NCBI GenBank assembly: GCA_937901255.1
Contig: CALCHN010000045.1
Span: 1 to 64,000 of the forward strand
Direction: 5' to 3'
DNA length: 64,000 nt
Source: an uncultured Flavobacteriales bacterium
Lineage (GTDB): Bacteria; Bacteroidota; Bacteroidia; Flavobacteriales_E; Vicingaceae
Shown here: positions 9,147-18,060 of the stretch, one piece after another
Layout: each line of letters opens with the position of its first letter
Numbering within the stretch: position 1 is the stretch's first letter
Program-made: the position numbers and the translations under genes
Notes under the pieces: model-generated
The model's input: only the letters and a program-made list of their open reading frames with translations
The model's database searches: none
Told to the model about the DNA's origin: nothing

Positions 9147-9839
9147 TTAAATTAACTCTTCATCACCAAAGCTAAAATAACTTTTGTCTGTAATAATTAA
9201 ATGATCAAGTACAGGTACATCAACCAAATAACCAATTTCTTTCATTTTTTTGGTAAGTTGTATATCTGCATCACTTGGTTTTAAGTTTCCAGATGGATGA
9301 TTATGACATAGAATTACGGCAGAAGCAAGTAATTGCATGGCTTCTTTAAAAATAATTTTGGCATCTGCAACAGTCCCAGAAACACCTCCTTTACTTATGT
9401 TGCTTTTTTTAATAACCGCATTACGTCTGTCTAAAAACAACACCCAAAATTCTTCATGAGGTAAATCGCTCATTACGCCAATAACTTCCTCAAAAACATC
9501 TTTGCTAGATTTTATGGTTTTCTTAAGTTGATTATCTGTATTTTTTCTTCTTCTTCCCAACTCCAAAGCGGCTACAATGCTAATGGCTTTAGCCTCTCCT
9601 ATTCCATTAAACTGCATTAATTCTTTAACAGAAAGCTTTCCAAGTTTATTCAAATCATTATCAATAGATTTAAGTATTTTTTTAGAAAGCTCAACAGCGG
9701 TTTCATTTCTGTTTCCTGAGCCTATTAAAATAGCAATAAGCTCAGCATCAGAAAGAGCCGACCTACCTTTAGAAAGTAACTTTTCTCTGGGTCTGTCTTC
9801 CTCAGCCCAAGCTTTAATATTTAGTTTTTCGGAATACAT
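9147..9839 (-). CDS. radC: RadC family JAMM-domain protein
   Basis: RadC/YkfG-type protein of 230 residues. An N-terminal helix-hairpin-helix-like region (about 20-80, LMQFNGIGEAKAISIVAALELGRR) is followed by an MPN/JAB domain. Its zinc motif is complete: an upstream Glu in EEFWVLFLD, then CHNHPSGNLKPSDAD. Despite the historical DNA repair label, the biochemical role of RadC is unsettled. It heads the leftward gene run toward the deacetylase-like gene and upp. The motif and length are standard. Confidence 0.94.
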   Translation of the reverse strand: MYSEKLNIKAWAEEDRPREKLLSKGRSALSDAELIAILIGSGNRNETAVELSKKILKSIDNDLNKLGKLSVKELMQFNGIGEAKAISIVAALELGRRRKNTDNQLKKTIKSSKDVFEEVIGVMSDLPHEEFWVLFLDRRNAVIKKSNISKGGVSGTVADAKIIFKEAMQLLASAVILCHNHPSGNLKPSDADIQLTKKMKEIGYLVDVPVLDHLIITDKSYFSFGDEELI

Positions 9840-9921
9840 AAAGCAGCTATATCAATTGATTATCAACTAAAGTTGCTGCTAAATTAGCGAAAAATATGCT
9901 TCTTACTTCTAAGCCAAATTC

Positions 9922-10527
9922 TTATTTTATTTTCTCACCGTTTCCGTTTGGATAAAAGTTGTGCAAAATAGAAAGCATTTGTTTTTCACCTTTTTCAATA
10001 GCTTCAATTTCTTTCCATTTTTCATCAGAAATTAAAGTACGTAAAGGTTGATTAACTTTAGTTATTAACGGAAAAGCTTTTTCTATCTTCTTATCCCAAA
10101 TCTTATGGTACTTTACCAAATCATCCGGATAAACAATTTTTCTGCGAGTACCTTCATCTATTCCTCTAAAAGGATAAGGAATATTTAAATAACCATAATC
10201 ATCGGTAAGTTGTTCTCCTGGAAGAATATCTCTTATAGCAATTTCAAAATCATAAGCCGTTGTTAAACAATTAGAATTAAAACTGTGGTTTACATACCTC
10301 CCATTATCCCAACACAACACATAGTTACCATTATTATTTCTAAAGGTGTAAAAGTCTAAAATTTCTTGGTAGATAGGTTCCATTGTTTGAATTTCTAATG
10401 GACTAAATTCTCTGTCTAGTTTATCTAATACCCAAGTTATAGTTCCTTTTGGGATAAACTCTCTTGCAACAACGCCATAGCCTATTTCGTTGCTAATAAA
10501 TTTTAATTCTGTAAGTGGATGAATCAT
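9922..10527 (-). CDS. SET domain-containing protein (putative protein-lysine methyltransferase)
   Basis: A compact 201-residue protein, nearly all SET domain. It shows the N-terminal strand EIGYGVVAREFIPKGT, the central VNHSFNSNC (the SET pseudo-knot NHS motif contacting S-adenosylmethionine) and EQLTDDYGY (catalytic-site Tyr). The pre- and post-SET cysteine clusters of eukaryotic enzymes are absent. In known SET enzymes these motifs transfer methyl groups to protein lysines; a target in this organism is unknown. It is transcribed divergently from recF across a 262-base gap. Similar free-standing SET proteins occur in several bacterial lineages. Confidence 0.88.
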   Translation of the reverse strand: MIHPLTELKFISNEIGYGVVAREFIPKGTITWVLDKLDREFSPLEIQTMEPIYQEILDFYTFRNNNGNYVLCWDNGRYVNHSFNSNCLTTAYDFEIAIRDILPGEQLTDDYGYLNIPYPFRGIDEGTRRKIVYPDDLVKYHKIWDKKIEKAFPLITKVNQPLRTLISDEKWKEIEAIEKGEKQMLSILHNFYPNGNGEKIK

Positions 10528-10789
10528 ATATATTTAAGGTTTAAAAAATTACAAATTGAGCTTAAAAATCTAAATAGCTGCGAAATCAAATACTCAAAAA
10601 AAAACCTTAAAACAATAACAGCTATTATCAGTACAAATGTAAATAGGATTTTAATTCAAAAAACATTTTGACCATATTATTTTATGATGGTTTTAATATT
10701 TATTTATTCTTAAAAAATATCTCACTTAGCATGTAAATTTGAGTTGAAAAAAAAGCAAGTGTATCAATTTGGTTGCTTAAATTTGCTCT
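10528..10789. promoter_or_regulatory. Divergent intergenic region, SET gene / recF
   Basis: A 262-base AT-rich gap that must hold both promoters. Two TAAATTTG boxes (10734-10741 and 10778-10785) match the TAnnTTTG -7 consensus on the recF strand. The second lies only five bases before the recF ATG, so the first is the better candidate. Neither has a clear TTG at 19-base spacing. Confidence 0.35.
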
Positions 10790-11893
10790 ATGATTTTATC
10801 TGAATTATCCATCATTAACTTTAAAAACTACGAAGAAGCAAATCTTAAACTTTCCGACACTATTAACTGTTTTTTAGGCGATAATGGTGGTGGAAAAACC
10901 AATATTTTAGATGCTATCTATTATTTATCTTTTTGTAAGAGCCATTTTAACCCAATAGATAGCCAAAATATAAATCACGATGCTCCTTTTTTTGTGGTAG
11001 AAGGATATTTTAGTAACCAGACAGAAACAGACAGAGTATATTGTGGCGTAAAAAGAGGTCAGAAAAAAGTTTTTAAATACAACAAAAAAGAATACACTAA
11101 ACTTGCCGACCATATTGGTAAAATCCCTTTGGTAATTATTACTCCGGCAGATACTTCTTTAATTATTGATGGTAGTGATGTTAGAAGAAAATTTGTTGAC
11201 GGTATTATTTGTCAGTACGATAATAGCTATCTAAATAACCTGCTGAACTACAACAAAGCCTTACAACAACGAAATTTATTATTAAAATCTTTTTGGAGTA
11301 ACCGTAATTTTGATGCTGCTTCATTAGAAATTTGGGACGATCAGCTTATTCAGTTCGGAAAATATATTCACCAAGCCAGACAAGAATTTGTGGAACAATT
11401 TGCTCCTTTTTTTCAAGAATATTATACCCTACTAAGCAACGAAAAAGAAAAAGTTTTTTTGTTGTACGATTCTAAATTAAATGATACTGATTTTGAAACT
11501 TTATTGCAGCAAAGTCTTGAAAAAGATAAAGCTACAAGCTATACCAACGTTGGCGTTCATAAAGATGATTTAGTTTTTAACATAGGTGAGTTCCCCATAA
11601 AAAAGTTTGGTTCGCAAGGACAACAAAAAACCTATTTGCTAGCCTTAAAACTTGCTCAAGCAGCTCTTATTCAAAATATTAAAAATACAAAAGTTACGCT
11701 TTTGCTAGATGATATTTATGATAAGCTAGACAATAAAAGAATGAACCAATTAATTAATATTGTAGGCAGTAAACAATTTGGGCAAACATTTATTACAGAT
11801 ACTTCTTTTGATAGAATTCCATCTATACTCGAAAGTGAAAAATTATCGTTTAAAGTATTTAATGTAGCTAACGGAAAAATTGAAAAACAATGA
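10790..11893 (+). CDS. recF: DNA replication and repair protein RecF
   Basis: SMC/ABC-type ATPase that helps load RecA at single-strand gaps with RecO and RecR. The 367-residue length is standard. The Walker A motif is GDNGGGKT near residue 31, the ABC signature region is FGSQGQQKTYLLALKLAQ, and the Walker B motif is TLLLDDIYDKLD. The start MILSELSIINFKNYEEA is the canonical RecF opening. It overlaps the DUF721 gene by four bases (ATGA), a common recF arrangement in Bacteroidota, so the two are translationally coupled. Confidence 0.96.
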   Translation: MILSELSIINFKNYEEANLKLSDTINCFLGDNGGGKTNILDAIYYLSFCKSHFNPIDSQNINHDAPFFVVEGYFSNQTETDRVYCGVKRGQKKVFKYNKKEYTKLADHIGKIPLVIITPADTSLIIDGSDVRRKFVDGIICQYDNSYLNNLLNYNKALQQRNLLLKSFWSNRNFDAASLEIWDDQLIQFGKYIHQARQEFVEQFAPFFQEYYTLLSNEKEKVFLLYDSKLNDTDFETLLQQSLEKDKATSYTNVGVHKDDLVFNIGEFPIKKFGSQGQQKTYLLALKLAQAALIQNIKNTKVTLLLDDIYDKLDNKRMNQLINIVGSKQFGQTFITDTSFDRIPSILESEKLSFKVFNVANGKIEKQ

Positions 11894-12171
11894 GTGAAAA
11901 ACCTATAAAAGAATTAGTTGACAAAATACTTAGAGCTTACGGATATCAAGATCAGTTGGATGAAATTGAACTCATTAAACAATACGAATTGGCTGTAGGT
12001 AATATGTTTGTAAAACATACTGAAAACGTTTATTTTCAAAATAAAAAATTGTTTGTAAAACTGAATTCTGCTGCATTAAGACAAGAAATGAGTTTTGCTA
12101 AAGAAGCCTTAAAAGAAAAGCTTAACAGCACTATGGGCCGACATATTATTAACGAAATTGTAATCATTTAA
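11890..12171 (+). CDS. DUF721 domain-containing protein
   Basis: A 93-residue protein of the DUF721 family (DciA-like), with the features KELVDKILRAYGYQDQLDEIELIKQYELAVG followed by KLFVKLNSAALRQEMSFAKEALKEKLN. Related DciA proteins in other bacteria act in replicative helicase loading. That role is only inferred here, supported by translational coupling to recF through a four-base overlap. No signal or membrane segment is visible. Confidence 0.85.
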   Translation: MSEKPIKELVDKILRAYGYQDQLDEIELIKQYELAVGNMFVKHTENVYFQNKKLFVKLNSAALRQEMSFAKEALKEKLNSTMGRHIINEIVII

Positions 12172-12182
12172 TTATCATTAAA

Positions 12183-12995
12183 ATGAAACTATTTAGCGAC
12201 ATAGGAAATGGATTAGCTGCTTACCCAAAAGCAATTGGTTTAATTTTCTCAAACGGATTATGGTGGTACTTTTTATTCCCCATTTTACTTAATATTTTGT
12301 TTTTTGTAGGTGGTTTTTATGGCATTGGAGTATTAACAGAAGCCGCTCAAGATTGGCTAACAACATTGCTAGAAAGCGATAGTGATACCTTTTTGGGGTT
12401 TGCTTTTTTAAAAGATGTGGGACTTTATATTCAAAAAATTGCTAGTGGCTTTTTATGGATATTCTTAAAAATTATCTTCTTCTTTATTTTTGCCACTTTT
12501 GGTGGATATATTGTAATTATTTGTCTATCCCCCATTTTTGCTATACTTTCTGAAAAAACAGAAGAAATTTTAACCGGTAAAAAATATCCTTTTAATGCCG
12601 ACCAACTCATGCGAGACATAGTAAGAGGGGTTTTAATTGCATTTAGAAATGTTTTTATAGAAACATTATTTATCATCTTATTTTTTATACTTAGCTTCAT
12701 CCCAATTATTGGTCAGGTAGCTGCTATTATTATGTTTTTTATCTCTGCCTATTTTTACGGTTTCTCTTTTATCGATTACTACTTAGAAAGACAAAAATAT
12801 AACCTAAAACAAAGTGTAAGGTTTATGCGACTAAACAAAGGGGTAGCCATCGCTAATGGAAGTATTTTTGCCTTAGTAATGTTTATTCCTTTTTGCGGAA
12901 TAACACTAGCTGGTTTTGTAGCAATAGTTTCTGTAGTTGCCGCTACTATTTCAACACATAAAGTTATTAATAACCAGAGTATTCAGAACATATAA
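12183..12995 (+). CDS. EI24 domain-containing membrane protein (CysZ-like fold)
   Basis: A 270-residue membrane protein of the EI24/CysZ superfamily. There are four strongly hydrophobic stretches (about 25-52, 88-122, 160-195 and 220-260) and the characteristic start LFSDIGNGLAAYPKAIGLI. CysZ proteins of Proteobacteria import sulfate, but no sulfate-assimilation genes are nearby, so transport specificity is not claimed. It follows the DUF721 gene by 11 bases and is probably the last gene of the recF operon. Confidence 0.87.
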   Translation: MKLFSDIGNGLAAYPKAIGLIFSNGLWWYFLFPILLNILFFVGGFYGIGVLTEAAQDWLTTLLESDSDTFLGFAFLKDVGLYIQKIASGFLWIFLKIIFFFIFATFGGYIVIICLSPIFAILSEKTEEILTGKKYPFNADQLMRDIVRGVLIAFRNVFIETLFIILFFILSFIPIIGQVAAIIMFFISAYFYGFSFIDYYLERQKYNLKQSVRFMRLNKGVAIANGSIFALVMFIPFCGITLAGFVAIVSVVAATISTHKVINNQSIQNI

Positions 12996-13071
12996 AGTAC
13001 AAGTAAAAAAATGTAATTAAGATAAATTGACCTTTTCCATATTACATTCTAGATTTCAGAAAACAAACAAT

Positions 13072-13144
13072 TAACACTCCCCCTTGCCCCCTCTCTTTAA
13101 AGAGAGGGGGAGAAGTTATCGAAAGATAACGTAGGGGTGAGTCA
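13072..13144 (+). repeat. Double-hairpin intergenic repeat (REP-like), copy 1
   Basis: G/C-rich island in an AT-rich gap. One hairpin is formed by CCCCCTCTCTTT and AAAGAGAGGGGG. A second is AGTTATC, GAAA, GATAAC. The outer ends CACTCCCCC and GGGGTGAG are roughly complementary. A second copy in the same orientation lies at 58264-58334. The element is repeated, noncoding and palindromic, like REP/MITE-type elements. Confidence 0.85.
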
Positions 13145-13239
13145 GAAAAGAAAGTAAATAATAATAGAAGTTCCTTAAGAAACTTAATTTAAGAAGGATG
13201 AGTGCAGGCTCTTCGTGAAAATTATAAATAAACTAAAAA

Positions 13240-13983
13240 ATGAATTACAAAATATCAGCAGTATCTTATGCCAACACCTACCCTTTTTTATATGCGTTGA
13301 AAAACAGTGATTTGATTAAAGAAATTTCACTTTCGTTAGATTACCCAGCTTTATGTGCCGAAAAACTATTAACCAACCAAGTAGATATTGGCTTAGTTCC
13401 AGTAGCCATTTTACCAAAATTAAAAGAATATCATATTATTTCTGATTACTGCATTGGAGCTGTTGGGAAAGTAAAATCTGTACTGCTGCTTAGCGATGTT
13501 CCTCTTAATGAAATTAAAACCATTTGGCTCGACTATCAATCTAAAACATCTATTAACCTTACAAAGGTATTAGCTGCCAACTATTGGAAAATAAACCCCG
13601 AATGGCAAAATGCAACGGCAGGTTTTGAAAATCAAATTGCTGGAACTACTGCCGGAGTTCTTATAGGCGATAGAACTTTTAAGTTGGAAAAGGACTACAA
13701 ATATATATATGACTTATCGGAAGAATGGCAAAAATTTACAGGGTTACCTTTTGTCTTTGCCTGTTGGGTTGCCAATAAAAAAATTGATACTAAATTTATT
13801 AATCAATTTAACAAAGCATTGAGCGATAAAATGTTTAATACTGATGAAGTACTTAACTATTTTAATATTGATGAAGATAAAAAAGCTTTTTTAGCAACTT
13901 ATTTAGAAAACGATATTAGCTATCCTCTTGATGATGCTAAAAAAAATGCCATTGATAAATTTTTAAGCTTACTTCCTAAATAA
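13240..13983 (+). CDS. mqnA: Chorismate dehydratase (futalosine pathway), MqnA family
   Basis: The 247-residue MqnA/MqnD-family protein is a periplasmic-binding-protein-like fold enzyme. It dehydrates chorismate to 3-enolpyruvylbenzoate in the futalosine route to menaquinone. Visible features are KISAVSYANTYPFLYAL, the VDIGLVPVAIL loop, CIGAVGKVKSVLLLSD, DYQSKTSINLTKVL, GVLIGDRTFK, and GLPFVFACWVA. The VSYANTYPF and GLVPVA segments fit MqnA better than MqnD. Chorismate synthase is in the same window (42.5 kb) but not linked. The gene stands alone after the REP-like element. Confidence 0.9.
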   Translation: MNYKISAVSYANTYPFLYALKNSDLIKEISLSLDYPALCAEKLLTNQVDIGLVPVAILPKLKEYHIISDYCIGAVGKVKSVLLLSDVPLNEIKTIWLDYQSKTSINLTKVLAANYWKINPEWQNATAGFENQIAGTTAGVLIGDRTFKLEKDYKYIYDLSEEWQKFTGLPFVFACWVANKKIDTKFINQFNKALSDKMFNTDEVLNYFNIDEDKKAFLATYLENDISYPLDDAKKNAIDKFLSLLPK

Positions 13984-14238
13984 CTATTTACCAGTTGATT
14001 TTTGATTTTATTCGTAAAAAATAATTTGTTAATATTGTTGTTCACAAATTGAACTATGTTTTTTCAGTCTGAATTTGTACATTTACAATACTAAACTAGT
14101 GTTTGATTTAACAAGCTTTTTTTATTATTAAAACCTATCTGTTTAACATGAAACATCCATTCAAAAATAAAATTGACAAACAGGCAAATGTCTATTTGGA
14201 TGTTCCTTGTGACCGATTAAAAAAATAAATATAGACGC

Positions 14239-15858
14239 ATGAAACCATTATCGCTGATTATAACAGTATTATTGATATCAACTAGTGTTACTTTTGCTCA
14301 AAACGACAAAAAAAAGAGCAAAATAACCTACAAACTTAAAATGGCTGAAGCTAACCATGCTTTTGTGGGCGACAGAAACTACAGAGCTGCCCTAAACATC
14401 TATAGAGAACTTATGACAAGCTTTACCAATGATGCAATGATTAATTACAGAATTGGTGAATGCTATTTGGCTATGAACGATGCCGAATTAGCTGTTGAAT
14501 ATTTTTTAAATGCAAAAAACCTTGATGAAAAAGTTGCTCATGAACTTTACTTTAAGCTGGGTGAAGCTTATCATAAAAACGACCAATTAAACGATGCTTT
14601 AGATGCTTTTAATCATTTTAAGGCTAATGCCAAGAAAAAATATTTAAAGCTTAATGATGTAAACAAAATGATTACTCAAGTACATTATGCTATTAAAATG
14701 AAGCAACACCCTGTTGATGTTAACATAGAAATTCTTTCTAAAAACATAAACTCTAGAGGTGGAGATTATGCTCCTTCTATTACTGCTGATGGTAAAACCA
14801 TGATTTTTACTTCCCGAAGACCTGATACTAAAGGTGGTGGAATTGATAAAGCTGGTGATTATAAATATTTTGAAGATATCTATATAGCTCAATGGGACTC
14901 TGTAAATAATGAGTGGGGAAAGGCTTACCCTATTGAAGGAAACATTAATACCGATGGTCATGATGCTTGCTTAAGTATATCGCCAAGCGGTGAAGAAATT
15001 TTTATTTACCGTAATGATGGCAAATTATATATTGGCGATATTTTCGTATCTAAAAAAAGAAACTCTGGAAAATGGAGCATTCCTAGATCATTAGAAAAAC
15101 CTGTTAACACTTCTTATTTTGAAAGCTCTGCCCAGCTAACTGCTGATGGAAATTACCTCTTTTTTATTAGCGAAAGAACAGGTAAAAAAAACAACCCTGT
15201 TGGAAAAGGAGATATTTATATTTCTGAAAAAAAATCTACTAGGGTTTGGTTAGAACCTAAAAATATTGGAACTACTATCAATACTCCCGAAGATGAAATT
15301 TCAGTTTTTATTCACCCAGATGGAAGAACTTTATTTTTTAGCTCTAAAGGACATCTTTCTATGGGAGGTTATGATATTTTTATGACAAGACTTCAGGATG
15401 ATAGCACTTGGACAACTCCACAAAACCTAGGTTACCCAATAAACACTGTAAATGATGACTTACATTTTGTGTTAAGTACAGATGGAAAAACAGCTTATTA
15501 CTCTAACCAAAGAAAAGACGGTATGGGAGATAGAGATATTTATAAAATCGACATGAGTAAATACCCTGTTTTAACTGAAGGTGTGTCTATAAATCTTTCT
15601 ATCTTAAAAGGTGAAATTAAAAACCCTGAACAAGAAGTTGTAGTTGCTAAAGTCGATTTTAAAGATGAAACAGGAAAAGTAGTTGCTTCAACAACATCAA
15701 CTGATGAAGGACATTATTTCATAACCTTAGTAGGAAATAAAAAATATACCTTAGAAATTACTGCCGAAGGTTATCAAACACTTACAAAAACTGTTGAATT
15801 AGGTATTGGAAAAGAAACCATACTTACACAAACAGCTGATTTTGTTTTAGAAAGATAA
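14239..15858 (+). CDS. PorE-like TPR / PD40 beta-propeller / CNA-like protein lacking OmpA domain
   Basis: An exported 539-residue protein. Its signal peptide (1-20, ending TFAQ) is followed by TPR-like helices (about 30-150, with NYRIGECYLAMNDAELAVEYF). A PD40/WD40-like propeller follows (about 165-440), with repeated SADGKTMIFTSRR and ADGNYLFFISER-type blades. The carboxypeptidase regulatory-like beta domain (about 450-538) ends in ETILTQTADFVLER. This is the architecture of PorE, a T9SS outer-membrane-associated protein, but PorE continues into a peptidoglycan-binding OmpA domain that is absent here. The stop is clean and no OmpA remnant follows. It may be a PorE paralogue with a different anchor. 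Alone in its transcription unit. Confidence 0.85.
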   Translation: MKPLSLIITVLLISTSVTFAQNDKKKSKITYKLKMAEANHAFVGDRNYRAALNIYRELMTSFTNDAMINYRIGECYLAMNDAELAVEYFLNAKNLDEKVAHELYFKLGEAYHKNDQLNDALDAFNHFKANAKKKYLKLNDVNKMITQVHYAIKMKQHPVDVNIEILSKNINSRGGDYAPSITADGKTMIFTSRRPDTKGGGIDKAGDYKYFEDIYIAQWDSVNNEWGKAYPIEGNINTDGHDACLSISPSGEEIFIYRNDGKLYIGDIFVSKKRNSGKWSIPRSLEKPVNTSYFESSAQLTADGNYLFFISERTGKKNNPVGKGDIYISEKKSTRVWLEPKNIGTTINTPEDEISVFIHPDGRTLFFSSKGHLSMGGYDIFMTRLQDDSTWTTPQNLGYPINTVNDDLHFVLSTDGKTAYYSNQRKDGMGDRDIYKIDMSKYPVLTEGVSINLSILKGEIKNPEQEVVVAKVDFKDETGKVVASTTSTDEGHYFITLVGNKKYTLEITAEGYQTLTKTVELGIGKETILTQTADFVLER

Positions 15859-16060
15859 TTTTTTACACCAACAATTCTTTTAAACATTCTACAGTTTAGT
15901 AGTTGCTTTTCCTTACCCGAATTAACCACCTCTCTTAAATAATGTTAATTACTGAAAAACAACTACTTAACTCTTAACATTTTTTAACAACGGAAATTGT
16001 TTCTTCTAAAGAATAAACTAACTTAGCTGCTTAATTTAGCGACATTAAAAACTAAAAATT

Positions 16061-17110
16061 ATGGAAGAAGCACATACACCTACTCCACCTTTATCTTCTG
16101 CATCATCAGAAGGTTCAACAAATGTGGATATTAGAGCATTAAACGAAAAAATTCAAAAAGAAAGTTCCTTTGTAACTTTACTTACCATGGAGATGGATAA
16201 AGTAATTATCGGTCAGAAACACATGACAGAAAGATTGCTTATTGGATTGTTATCTAACGGACATATATTGCTTGAAGGTGTTCCTGGATTGGCAAAAACA
16301 CTTGCCATTAATACCTTGGCAAAAGCCATAGACGCCAAATTTAGTCGTGTGCAGTTTACCCCAGATTTACTTCCTGCCGATATTATTGGTACCATGATTT
16401 ATAACCAAAAGCAAGAGGCTTTTACAGTAAAAAAAGGTCCTATCTTCGCTAATTTTGTTCTTGCCGATGAGATAAATCGTGCTCCAGCAAAAGTGCAAAG
16501 TGCTTTATTAGAAGCCATGCAAGAGCGTCAAATAACTATTGGTGAAGAAACTTTCCATTTACCTGAACCTTTTTTGGTATTGGCAACTCAAAACCCTGTA
16601 GAACAAGAAGGAACTTATCCTCTACCCGAAGCTCAAGTAGATAGATTTATGCTTAAAGTAGTATTGGATTATCCTAAAAAAGAGGAAGAAAAAATAATTA
16701 TCCGAAATAACATCTCTAAAGCTGGCTTTCCTAAGCCCAACTGCGTTCTTAAGCCAGAAGATATTCTTAGAGCTCGTAATGTTGTTAGAGAAGTGTATAT
16801 GGATGAAAAAATTGAACAATATATTGTAAATATTGTTGATGCTACCAGACATCCAGAAGATTATAACCTTGCTGAATACAAAAACCTAATCACTTTTGGA
16901 GGTTCTCCAAGAGCAAGTATTAACCTAGCATTAGCTTCTAAAGCGTATGCTTTTATTAAGCAAAGAGGTTATGTAATTCCAGAAGATGTAAGAGCTATTT
17001 GTCATGATGTATTAAGACATAGAATTGGGTTGAGTTATGAAGCTGAAGCTGAAAACATCACCAGTACAGACATTATAAATGGTATTTTAAACAACGTTGA
17101 AATTCCTTAA
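16061..17110 (+). CDS. moxR: MoxR-family AAA+ ATPase
   Basis: A 349-residue AAA+ ATPase of the MoxR branch, first gene of the Bat aerotolerance locus. Walker A is GVPGLAKT (73-80) and Walker B is LADEINRAPAKVQSALLEAMQE. The sensor 1 region is LATQNPVEQEGTYPLPEAQVDRFM, and a C-terminal lid domain follows. An N-terminal Pro/Ser/Thr-rich leader (1-22) precedes the core. MoxR proteins act as chaperone-like ATPases for partner VWA proteins, here presumably DUF58, BatA and BatB. The next gene starts 71 bases downstream on the same strand. Confidence 0.95.
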   Translation: MEEAHTPTPPLSSASSEGSTNVDIRALNEKIQKESSFVTLLTMEMDKVIIGQKHMTERLLIGLLSNGHILLEGVPGLAKTLAINTLAKAIDAKFSRVQFTPDLLPADIIGTMIYNQKQEAFTVKKGPIFANFVLADEINRAPAKVQSALLEAMQERQITIGEETFHLPEPFLVLATQNPVEQEGTYPLPEAQVDRFMLKVVLDYPKKEEEKIIIRNNISKAGFPKPNCVLKPEDILRARNVVREVYMDEKIEQYIVNIVDATRHPEDYNLAEYKNLITFGGSPRASINLALASKAYAFIKQRGYVIPEDVRAICHDVLRHRIGLSYEAEAENITSTDIINGILNNVEIP

Positions 17111-17181
17111 AAAGAATTAAGAATACTGGCAATTGAATTAAGCTCTCTTTTGTCTTAAAAATCTTAAAATCTTAGCTTTAT

Positions 17182-18060
17182 ATGTCTAATTACACTACAT
17201 CTGAACTTCTAAAAAAAGTTAGAAAAATAGAAATTAAAACTCGTGGATTAAGCAGCCAGCTTTTTTCAGGAGAATATCATTCTGCTTTTAAAGGAAGAGG
17301 CATGGCTTTTAGCGAAGTTAGAGAATACCAACATGGAGATGAAATTAGAACAATAGATTGGAATGTTACCGCTCGTTTTAACCATCCTTATGTAAAGGTT
17401 TTTGAAGAAGAACGAGAAATGACCGTTATGATTTTGGTAGATGTGAGCGGATCAGGGTATTTTGGTACACAACAAAAAAGTAAACAAGAATTGGCTACAG
17501 AACTTTGTGCCGTTCTTTCTTTTTCGGCTATTCAAAATAATGATAAAGTTGGGGTGATTTTCTTTTCAGATAAAATTGAAAAGTTTATTCCTCCTAAAAA
17601 AGGTAAAAGCCATATTTTAATGATTATAAGACATTTAATAGACTTTGAACCAGAAAGCAAAGGAACTGATATTGAATTAGCAATCAAGTATTTAAACAAT
17701 GTTATTAAAAGAAGAGCTACAACTTTTATTATCTCTGATTTTGTTGCCAAATATAACTACGAAGATGCTTTAAAAATTGCCAATAAAAAGCACGATGTAA
17801 TAGTTTTACAACTTTATGATAAAGCCGAAGAAAATTTACCCGACCTTGGTTTAGTACCTTTTTTAGATGCCGAAACCAATCAACTAAATTGGATAAATTC
17901 TTCTGACAAACAGGTAAGAAAAAATTATGAATTGGCATTTTTAAAAAGAAAAGATAAACTAAAAACCATTTTTAAAAAAGCCGGTGTAGATACTGTTTCT
18001 ATCGGCACACATCAAGATTATGTAAAACCATTAATGACTTTATTTAAGAAAAGAGGGTGA
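17182..18060 (+). CDS. DUF58 domain-containing protein
   Basis: A 292-residue cytosolic protein with the DUF58 signature YHSAFKGRGMAFSEVREYQHGDEIRTIDWNVTAR, followed by a degenerate VWA fold (ILVDVSGSGYFG, then TTFIISDFVA). The DVSGS loop keeps the DxSxS MIDAS residues. DUF58 proteins are the constant partner of MoxR ATPases in this locus. The stop codon overlaps the GTG start of the following gene, so the two are translationally coupled. Confidence 0.93.
   Translation: MSNYTTSELLKKVRKIEIKTRGLSSQLFSGEYHSAFKGRGMAFSEVREYQHGDEIRTIDWNVTARFNHPYVKVFEEEREMTVMILVDVSGSGYFGTQQKSKQELATELCAVLSFSAIQNNDKVGVIFFSDKIEKFIPPKKGKSHILMIIRHLIDFEPESKGTDIELAIKYLNNVIKRRATTFIISDFVAKYNYEDALKIANKKHDVIVLQLYDKAEENLPDLGLVPFLDAETNQLNWINSSDKQVRKNYELAFLKRKDKLKTIFKKAGVDTVSIGTHQDYVKPLMTLFKKRG

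Noticed and set aside
14148..14228. 26-codon frame (MKHPFKNKIDKQ...) ahead of the PorE-like gene
   Set aside because: Too short, no conserved feature, no upstream element that supports it.
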